Positions 15,071-20,729 of a stretch of DNA of 20,729 nt are shown here, in pieces. The DNA comes from Candidatus Bathyarchaeota archaeon. Its GTDB lineage: Archaea; Thermoproteota; Bathyarchaeia; Bathyarchaeales; DTEX01. A program made the translations under genes and the position numbers. Each line of letters starts with the position of its first letter. The stretch's first letter is position 1. The stretch is taken from NCBI GenBank assembly GCA_021158305.1, contig JAGGUU010000050.1:1-20729 (forward strand). Direction: 5' to 3'. The notes beneath the pieces were generated by a model. It had not been told where the DNA came from, made no database searches, and saw nothing but the letters and a program-made list of their open reading frames with translations.

Positions 15071-16639
15071 ATGAAGAGATTAGACATCGGCGCCTTGCTA
15101 ATGGCGATGGAGAGAGCGAAATTGTGGAGAATGAAAAGCAATGTGATTCTAGTTACGATAGACTGTTTGAGAGCGGATCATTTAAGTTGTTATGGTTATG
15201 AAAGAAAAACCACTCCTTTTATAGATTTTTTTGCCTCCAAAGGAATGATGTTTGAAAATGCCTTTGCAAATGGACCTTTCACAGTAGCCTCTTTTCCATC
15301 CATTTTGGCGTCGGCATATCCTCTTGAATTTCATAATCTACTGCCTTTATCACAAGATGCTACCCTGATATCAGAAGTGTTGCAGAAGAAAGGAATTCGA
15401 ACAGCAGCCATTCACTCAAACCCTTATCTATCTGCATTTTACGGCTACAACCGAGGGTGGAACTATTTTCAAGACTTCTTATATAGCACATCTAATAGGA
15501 TTCTTAAAAGAGATTACATTAAACAATCAATTGTTCGACACCTTCCCCAAAGAATCTTAAAATTATGTGAATCAAAAGTTTTACATAAATTAAAAGTTTT
15601 TTTGGGATTAGAATATTCACCTTATGTAGATGCAGAAACCATAACGAGATATGCTATTGCTTGGTTAAATAGAAATAAAAAGCATCCCTTTTTCTTATGG
15701 ATCCATTATATGGATCTTCATGAACCATATTGGATACCGGACATAAAATTTGAGCAAAGATATTCCAGAGAAGTGTCAAGATTATCTAGAGTGAAAATCC
15801 TTAACAACGTACTTAATAGGAAATGGAGCTCAAAAAGTATTAGAGATGTAATAGATGTCTACGATGACAAGTTATATTACATCGATAAGTGCATAAAAAG
15901 GCTTTTCCATTTTCTAGATAGCGAAGGGCTAATAGAAAATACTATTATCATTCTAACGGCGGACCACGGGCAGGAATTTTTAGATCACGGACATTTTGGT
16001 CATATCGCGAGGTTTTATGATGAGCTTTTACATATCCCTCTTATCATATTCGGCTCAAGTATAGAAAGACAAGCAGATCGTAGGTTAGTTTCTTTATTAG
16101 ATATAGCGCCGACCATTTTAAGCTTTTATGACATCACTATGCCAGACGATTACAGAGGACATAACCTCATATCAAACCCAACAAACACCTTTGTAATTAG
16201 TGAAGCCCCTCATAACGAGAAAGGCGTTTATATAAGCGGTCATCGGATATTCCCTTCAACCATCAGGACATATGCTATTCGAACAGAAAACTGGAAACTC
16301 ATATGTCAAGAAAAACATGGCAAATTGTATAATTTGGAATTATATAATTTAGAAAAAGATCCGAAAGAAACAAAAAACGTCTTAGAAAAAGAAAAAGAAA
16401 AAACTGAGGAACTTCGATCAATCATAGAACAGCATATATTATGGGAAAAGAAGATGAGGAGCGCGAGTAAAGAAAAACTACAGAGAAGAATAAGAAAATT
16501 AAGAACTCAATTTATTAGCACTCGGTCAAACAGACCCAGCCGTACCCATAAATGTAGCTCTAAAAATCACAGCGTCATACTCCTCCACCGAGGCCTCATC
16601 ATCAAAGTAGGCTTCAGAAGCCTTCGCTCCCCAGCATGA
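15071..16639 (+). CDS. Sulfatase-like hydrolase (alkaline phosphatase superfamily)
   Basis: A 522-codon frame whose first 450 or so residues form a sulfatase/phosphodiesterase-like domain. Metal-site motifs are D31 in VTIDCLRADH, H217 in MDLHEPYW, D298-H299 in LTADHGQE and H311 in HFGHIARFYDE. The nucleophile region reads GPFTVASFPS (about 68-77), so Thr or Ser takes the place of the formylglycine Cys. A C-x-P-x-R motif is absent, so this is probably not a classical sulfatase but a phospho- or phosphonate-ester type enzyme. The likely true start is ATG 15131, giving MKSNVILVTIDCLRADH. The last ~40 codons (from about 16515) overlap a broken gene on the other strand and look like a read-through tail. 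No signal peptide. Confidence 0.75.
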   Translation: MKRLDIGALLMAMERAKLWRMKSNVILVTIDCLRADHLSCYGYERKTTPFIDFFASKGMMFENAFANGPFTVASFPSILASAYPLEFHNLLPLSQDATLISEVLQKKGIRTAAIHSNPYLSAFYGYNRGWNYFQDFLYSTSNRILKRDYIKQSIVRHLPQRILKLCESKVLHKLKVFLGLEYSPYVDAETITRYAIAWLNRNKKHPFFLWIHYMDLHEPYWIPDIKFEQRYSREVSRLSRVKILNNVLNRKWSSKSIRDVIDVYDDKLYYIDKCIKRLFHFLDSEGLIENTIIILTADHGQEFLDHGHFGHIARFYDELLHIPLIIFGSSIERQADRRLVSLLDIAPTILSFYDITMPDDYRGHNLISNPTNTFVISEAPHNEKGVYISGHRIFPSTIRTYAIRTENWKLICQEKHGKLYNLELYNLEKDPKETKNVLEKEKEKTEELRSIIEQHILWEKKMRSASKEKLQRRIRKLRTQFISTRSNRPSRTHKCSSKNHSVILLHRGLIIKVGFRSLRSPA

Positions 16640-16850
16640 TTCTTATCCTTCAAGGAGAAAGCGGGAACATCCACCGCAACATAATTCTCAAAGAACTGGA
16701 AGAAAGTTTCCTCAAGGCTTAGCTTGAATTTCCATTGAGTCTTTACCGGAATCCTTGCTTCCATGTTCTTGCCTGAGAGAAATGAGGCCCAAAGGACAAC
16801 GGTTCTTGCAAGCTCAAATTCGGAAATATCACTGTTAAAGAGAAAAAAAG
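16526..16850 (-). pseudogene. Unidentified gene remnant antisense to the sulfatase tail
   Basis: The - strand encodes a protein-like segment: ISEFELARTVVLWASFLSG, RIPVKTQWKFKLSLEETFFQ, FFENYVAVDVPAFSLKDKN. After a frame change near 16625-16640 it continues as WGAKASEAYFDDEASVEEY and DAVIFRATFMGTAGSV, ending at TGA 16526-16528. The quality of both pieces and their seamless join suggest one former gene with a frameshift and a missing 5' end. I do not recognise the family. It is cut off at its 5' side by the ABC-ATPase remnant lying on the opposite strand. Confidence 0.45.
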
Positions 16851-17364
16851 CGTTAATATTACTCACCCATGTAGGATTAGAGCAAAAGCAAATAACATAC
16901 CTCATAAAATGAGTGGAGGAGAACAGCAGAGAGTAGCCGTGGCTAAAGCCCTAGCCAACAGCCCAAAAGTCGTCCTAATGGATGAACCCACAGGAAACCT
17001 TGACAGCAAAAACACAACCCATCTTATGACTTTGATTAACCAGCCGAACGAAGATAACCAGCAGACTTTCATAATAGTGACGCATGATCCTCAAGTATCA
17101 AAAATGACCAGTAAAACATTCTATATGGAAGATGGCTTAATTATCCGCAAAACCAAACAAAAAACACTGAGCCAAAGCGTCAAATATCAAAAATCAAAAA
17201 TAAACACATATCTGAATAAGCTAGATTCATTATACTTGATGCGAAAAATTGACAGAAAAACAGTATTTAGATCTCCGTTCAAAATATATAAAAAAAGGAT
17301 GGTTGAAGCAGAGATAAATGCGATTTCTCTTCAATTAAGTTCGCGAAAAGTTTTCTCATATTAA
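16832..17364 (+). pseudogene. ABC transporter ATPase, C-terminal half only
   Basis: Remnant of a MacB/LolD-type ABC ATPase. Present are a LLTHVGLEQ helix, the signature MSGGEQQRVAVAKALA, Walker B with VVLMDEPTGNLDS (D-loop included), the switch FIIVTHDPQ and a C-terminal basic tail (INTYLNKLDSLYLMRKIDRKT). Walker A and the Q-loop are missing, and a frame change occurs near 16885 between VGLEQ and KANNIPHKMSGG. The open frame from ATG 16909 begins inside the signature motif, so it cannot be a functional gene. No permease is attached. It was probably brought in or cut by rearrangement inside the element. Confidence 0.78.
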
Positions 17365-17708
17365 TCATTGAGGGTTATATCCAAAAGCGAACTTTTTCTG
17401 TCGGTCTTGAGCTTCTTATATGCCGTATGGAAAGAAAGACCCGAAATGATTTGAGCTTGAAAATCGATAAGCTGAAAAGGATTACGAAGAGTTGATCAGA
17501 ACATGATCTTGACAACTAAGCAAGCAGAATAAGAATGAAGGAACTATCCCGTCACTACTAAATATAAGCATTAATCATGGTTGACGACAATAGCCTTTAT
17601 AATTAAAACAATTTACTTCGCCAAAAAATAGCTTTAAGACATCAAAAACATTTTATTTTTTAAGACGGGTTGAAGGAAAGGTTTCTAAAATAAAATTTTG
17701 AATTAAGG
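17365..17708. other. Non-coding stretch inside the element
   Basis: About 344 nt without a supported gene. It is AT-rich, with a few short open frames, for example a 22-codon basic peptide from ATG near 17427 (MERKTRNDLSLKIDKLK...), which may be another decayed fragment. No tRNA, clear hairpin terminator or repeat was found. Confidence 0.4.
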
Positions 17709-18985
17709 CTAGCTCTGTAGCTTCACAATTACTTTCTGGTTTGGTAGTGTTGCTACGTATTCCCACACCCGTTCTCTAGGTATTTTTCCAGTTCATTGAG
17801 ATTTACGACTTTTTGTGCTCCACAATTCTCATTCCTGTTTCCCAAGAGCCTCTTTCTAACGAGATCTTGGAACTCCTCATCCATTAGTCCAGCGACGTCT
17901 ATTTCGCTGATTTCGTCTTGGCTGAAGCCTGCCACGAGTAATAGCTGTCTTCTGAACTCCTCAACTAGTTTTTCTCTACCTGTCTCAGGCTTTGTCGTCT
18001 GGAGATACTCTTGGCTTCTCCGGTAAGCTTCACGCATATCCTCAATCACGCTTTTCGGCAGTCTACACTTGTTTGTTGTGTAACAGTTTTCAATATCGCC
18101 TTTATGCCCCATCCAGAACTGCCTGTAATCTCTTATGACGAACCTTTAGATTCGGCTAGCATGAGCTGCGTGTCGAAGTACGCCCTCAGCACGTAGGGTC
18201 TCCAGTTGAACCCTGCTTTTCGAATGGCTTGTCTTATTGCGTCTCCTATATTTGTCGCCCGGACGAAAGGTTTCATTCTCGCTTTTGGGGTTATTATGGG
18301 CGAGTTTGGCGTGAGCTCCTCGCCGTCAAGCATCCTCTCTTCCAGATAGCCCTTTAAGTATTCGCATCCTTCCTCACTTAGAAAGGTGAAGTATTGGTGT
18401 CCAGCCTTGCTGAGTTCAGGTCTAACAACAACCATCGTAGGTATCTTCTCAAATATCACTTGGCCATCCTCGATTCTCATCTCCGGAAAGTCTTTTACTC
18501 TAGTTTCATCATTGCCCAGATAGTTACCTATGCTGCTTATTCTTAGGTCGCTGTGAGCCACGAGTACACAGGCAACCCTAGCCTTACTGTCACTTGAGAG
18601 GAAGATTCTTCTTAGCTCCTGCTGCGTCGGAACATGCTCATCTCTGAGCGTAGGCATATCATCAGCACCCTTAATCTTGATCTTCCTACGGATCTCTATA
18701 CCATTATGAGCCGGCCATGACTTGACGGTCTTAAGAGTCGACTTAATATAGCTGCCAGCATACCCCTTCCCCCATCATAGAAGCATAATCGAGCAGGAGA
18801 TTGTAAAGTTCAGCCTCACTCATGCCCAGAAGATCCTTAGGCGATCTCCCGAAAGATTGGCAGAAGGCTCCAAGCCTGCGTAGATAGACATCGGCGGTAA
18901 CGCGGGAGCCACGCGCCACATTCCCATACCAGCGGCGAACATCAACATCCTCCAATAGCGAGGCATACTTCGCCCGCCCAGCCAC
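17709..18985 (-). pseudogene. Tyrosine recombinase/integrase with three frame lesions
   Basis: A degenerate archaeal tyrosine integrase, about 424 codons if repaired. It starts at GTG 18985 with the SAM-like N-terminal domain (RKYASLLEDV-like, WYGNVARGSRVTADVYLRRLG). A frame change follows near 18761-18773, a run of C and T. The catalytic domain follows with the first Arg in AHSDLRISSIGNYLGND and a second Arg in RPYVLRAYFDTQ. A one-base loss near 18136-18150 separates this from FWMGHKGDIENCYTTNK, which holds the His and the nucleophilic Tyr. A third shift near 17761-17772 leads to the natural end WEYVATLPNQKVIVKLQS, stopping at 17709. It sits 56 nt beyond the CCA of tRNA-Arg on the same strand, as expected for the integrase of the element. 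Confidence 0.85.
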
Positions 18986-19041
18986 CCCTAAACACCCAAA
19001 AATAATATTGCATAAGTTTTAAAGGACTCGAACCCAAAAGG

Positions 19042-19054
19042 TGGCGGGCCCGGG
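19042..19054 (+). repeat. tRNA-proximal copy of the 13-bp direct repeat
   Basis: TGGCGGGCCCGGG within the tRNA-Arg 3' end, including the encoded CCA (as TGG on the + strand). It is identical to 13422-13434. In archaeal tyrosine-integrase systems the crossover site often lies in a tRNA 3' end, and the element restores the tRNA sequence, which fits an intact tRNA here. Confidence 0.6.
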
Positions 19055-19080
19055 GGGATTTGAACCCTCGACCTCAGGCT

Positions 19081-19098
19081 TTCTCCACTTATTCGGCT
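19081..19098 (-). other. tRNA intron at canonical position 37/38 (18 nt)
   Basis: The intron AGCCGAATAAGTGGAGAA fits a bulge-helix-bulge exactly. Exon CUUC (32-35) pairs with intron GGAG (one G-U). The bulge GGA is cut after the second base on the 5' side and the bulge AAA after the second base on the 3' side. The outer helix is the anticodon stem GGC/GCC. Sequence repetition allows other cut points, but this one alone gives the standard motif. Confidence 0.75.
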
Positions 19099-19106
19099 CC
19101 GAAGGC

Positions 19107-19118
19107 CTACGCTTTGTT
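19107..19118 (-). other. tRNA intron at non-canonical position 29/30 (12 nt)
   Basis: The intron AACAAAGCGTAG interrupts the 5' strand of the anticodon stem. Exon GCGC (ending at base 27) can pair with intron GCGU, leaving a 3-nt bulge AGG on the 3' side cut as AG|G and an open loop on the 5' side, a relaxed bulge-helix-loop form. Cut points one or two bases earlier would give the same mature tRNA. Introns of this kind are known in Thermoproteota. Confidence 0.65.
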
Positions 19119-19149
19119 CTGCGCCCTGTCCAAGCTAGGCTACGGGCCC

Positions 19150-19511
19150 ATTCTTATAGATTCTATATGCTCCCATTTATTCTATATGATGCTATAAAAT
19201 TATAATGGAAAATCGTGAAGCTATATTTGGAGTTGATACCTTTTAGCTCTCATTCTTCTTTTGTGATTATTTGGCTTAGATCTCCGGAAGACGACCTCCA
19301 GAACTCTTCACATACTTTTCTATATCTCCTGTCTCTGGAGTAACGACGTATATGTGCATGTGTCAGGAGACGATATTGTGCTGATTGAGATTGAGGTTTG
19401 CGGAGTATTATGTTCCAACGGTCTTGAACGACGAGAACTCATGGCAATTCACAAAAATCTTATATAAGAGCTGGTCTTTAATGGCTTTAATTGCAGGTTG
19501 GAGGTGTTCTC
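19150..19511. other. Intergenic region with TATA box for the GH4 gene
   Basis: About 360 nt with no convincing gene. Near the tRNA end are AT-rich runs (around 19160-19185) that could be the tRNA promoter. TATATAAG at 19461-19468, preceded by an A-rich run, is a good TATA box for the + strand gene starting at 19512, predicting a leader of about 20 nt. A GGAGGTG ribosome binding site sits at 19500-19506. A 40-codon frame around 19330-19466 looks weakly protein-like but has no support. Confidence 0.5.
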
Positions 19512-20729
19512 TTGGGACCTAAGATTACCTTTATAGGTGCTGGTAGTGCTAGATGGACAAGTAGAATTTTGGTGGATATATACTTAAAGAAGGACCTACG
19601 TGATTCTGAGATCTGGCTTATGGATATTAACGATTATAGGCTTAACCTCATATCGACGCTAGCTAGGAGGTACGTTGATGAGCTAAAGCTTCCCATAGAG
19701 ATACATGCCACAAAGGATAGAGCTGAAGCCATTAAGGATGCTGATTTTGTAATATCTACAGCTCTTCCTAAGGGCTACACATACTACGAGAATATGAGAG
19801 ACGCATCGGAGAGGTGTGGCTACTATAGAGGAATCAATAGTGTAGAGTGGAATTATGTGGGAGATTATCATACGATATGGGGCTACTATCTTTTCAAGCT
19901 CCACATGGATATAGCCAGAGATATAGAGGATCTCGCCCCAAATGCGTGGTTCTTCATAGTCTCGAATCCGGTTCTCGAGTTGACTACGATGGTAGGCAGA
20001 GAGACTAAGATTAATGTAGTGGGAATATGCCATGGTTTTCTAGGCTATAGATCAGCCATAGAAGTTCTAGCTATGCGTCTAGCCAAGGAGAATCTTGGCA
20101 AGAACATAGTTCCACACTGTGCTGCCCATAGAGCTGAATGCTACAAGGAGGTTGCAGAGATTATTGATCCTAAGGATGTTGAGATTGAAATGAAAGGATT
20201 AAATCATGTCATATGGCTGACAAAATTTGAATATAAAGGCGAGGATGCCTATAAGTACCTAGATGATTGGATCAGAGAGAATGCTGAGGAATACTGGTCG
20301 GTATGGAGAGAGCATACAACAGATCCTTGGGATCTAGAATTATGTCCCGCGGCTATAGATATGTACAAGACCTATGGATATTTGCCAATAGGAGATAGCG
20401 TCCGCGGGGGCACATGGAAATATCACTGGGATCTTAAAACTAAACAATACTGGTATGGCCCTTACGGAGGGCCAGATTCAGAGATAGGATGCGCCATAAG
20501 AATCCTGAATGTTAGGAGGAGAATCGAGGAAATGGCAAAAATAGCCTTCGACAGGTCGAAGCCCGTATCGCAATCTATACCGCCGAAGCCAAGCGGTGAG
20601 GTTATAGCAACCTTAATAGACTCCTTATACAATGATAAGCCAGCTGACAGCTATGAGATACCATTCTTCAACCAGCAGATACAAGTCCCAATATATGTGA
20701 ATGTCATAAACAAAGGAACAATACCGAAT
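19512..20729 (+). CDS. Glycoside hydrolase family 4 enzyme (3' end beyond window)
   Basis: At least 406 residues, open to the window end. GH4 enzymes cleave alpha- or beta-glycosides by an NAD- and divalent-metal-dependent redox mechanism. Visible are the Rossmann start ITFIGAGSARWT (5-16), WLMDIN at the end of the second strand, the SNPVLELT segment (151-158), the metal ligand C173-H174 in GICHGF, and GLNHVIW (H232). The final visible residues VNVINKGTIPN match the late family motif. The start is TTG 19512, supported by GGAGGTG 5 nt before it and by the family-like N-terminus; no ATG is suitable. Whether it acts on galactosides, glucuronides or phosphorylated sugars cannot be told. The gene lies outside the proposed element. 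Confidence 0.88.
   Translation, partial: MGPKITFIGAGSARWTSRILVDIYLKKDLRDSEIWLMDINDYRLNLISTLARRYVDELKLPIEIHATKDRAEAIKDADFVISTALPKGYTYYENMRDASERCGYYRGINSVEWNYVGDYHTIWGYYLFKLHMDIARDIEDLAPNAWFFIVSNPVLELTTMVGRETKINVVGICHGFLGYRSAIEVLAMRLAKENLGKNIVPHCAAHRAECYKEVAEIIDPKDVEIEMKGLNHVIWLTKFEYKGEDAYKYLDDWIRENAEEYWSVWREHTTDPWDLELCPAAIDMYKTYGYLPIGDSVRGGTWKYHWDLKTKQYWYGPYGGPDSEIGCAIRILNVRRRIEEMAKIAFDRSKPVSQSIPPKPSGEVIATLIDSLYNDKPADSYEIPFFNQQIQVPIYVNVINKGTIPN

Larger units (their letters stand above)
13422..19054. mobile_element. Decayed integrative element inserted at tRNA-Arg
   Basis: The interval is bounded by two direct copies of the tRNA-Arg 3' end. A tyrosine integrase remnant lies immediately inside the tRNA-proximal copy, which is the layout of archaeal integrative elements. 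Inside are an OLD-nuclease remnant, a sulfatase-like gene, a half ABC ATPase and an unidentified broken gene on both strands. Nearly all show frameshifts or truncation, while the genes before 12.95 kb are intact. No replication gene is seen, so this is either an integrative cargo island or the residue of a virus or plasmid. Boundaries rest on a 13-bp match only. Confidence 0.5.
19045..19149 (-). tRNA. tRNA-Arg (anticodon UCG) with two introns
   Basis: The - strand folds as a tRNA: acceptor GGGCCCG with CGGGCCC, discriminator G, encoded CCA at 19042-19044, D arm GCCT/GGGC with a GG in the loop, and T arm GAGGG-TTCAAAT-CCCCC (one A-C mismatch). Removing 12 nt and 18 nt from the middle gives a perfect anticodon arm, CAGGC-CTTCGGA-GCCTG, with anticodon TCG and G37. 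The acceptor and D/T sequences resemble archaeal tRNA-Arg. Mature length is 75 nt before CCA. Without both excisions no good anticodon stem forms. The anticodon is at 19100-19102. The A-C mismatch in the T stem is the only blemish. Confidence 0.85.

Noticed and set aside
19330..19466. Weak 40-codon + strand frame between tRNA and GH4 gene
   Set aside because: No good start or ribosome binding site; it overlaps the TATA box of the GH4 gene.
19683..20033. 116-codon - strand frame
   Set aside because: Antisense to the GH4 gene, whose frame is continuous and carries the family motifs.
1..20729. CRISPR array
   Set aside because: No regularly spaced direct repeats of 24-40 bp were seen on either strand.

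Overview
The window is archaeal. It carries the archaeal/eukaryotic-type information-processing genes expected of the TACK (Thermoproteota-like) branch: exosome Rrp42, eL43, Brix, Pcc1, RNase P Rpp21, eS19, PDCD5, eL39, eL31, aIF6, eL20/LX, prefoldin alpha and FtsY. It also has a tRNA gene with short bulge-helix-bulge introns and an encoded CCA. Base composition is moderately AT-rich. I cannot name the lineage from sequence alone.

Region 1 (1-5775, + strand) is one dense translation / RNA-processing / secretion cluster with start-stop overlaps of a few bases and several GTG or TTG starts. Region 2 (5784-9064, - strand) holds an M20-family metallopeptidase and the two subunits of a 3-isopropylmalate/homoaconitate-type dehydratase (LeuC-LeuD). 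Region 3 (9222-12945) is metabolic. It contains a Thi4-type thiazole synthase on +, then a convergent - strand set: HdrB and HdrC without HdrA, a SAM methyltransferase and an MTH1187-type thiamine-binding protein. A small cysteine-containing protein on + is transcribed divergently from the last of these, across a short spacer with a perfect inverted repeat.

Region 4 (about 13422-19054) looks like a decayed integrated element. A tyrosine integrase pseudogene with three frame lesions lies just beyond the 3' end of a tRNA-Arg gene. A 13-bp copy of that tRNA 3' end (CCA, discriminator, acceptor strand and the first T-stem bases) recurs in the same orientation 5.6 kb away. Between the two copies lie an N-terminally truncated OLD-family (ATPase + TOPRIM) nuclease remnant with several frame lesions, an apparently intact sulfatase-like hydrolase, a half ABC-transporter ATPase and an unidentified broken gene. 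The roughly 13 kb before this region shows no frameshifted genes, so the lesions look like real decay rather than poor sequence quality.

Region 5 (19042-20729) has the tRNA-Arg(UCG) gene, best explained with two introns (12 nt at 29/30 and 18 nt at 37/38). After it come a non-coding stretch with a good TATA box and a glycoside hydrolase family 4 gene that runs off the window end.

The most interesting signals are the two-intron tRNA, its role as the likely attachment site of the decayed element, and the OLD-nuclease cargo. I found no clearly new intact system.
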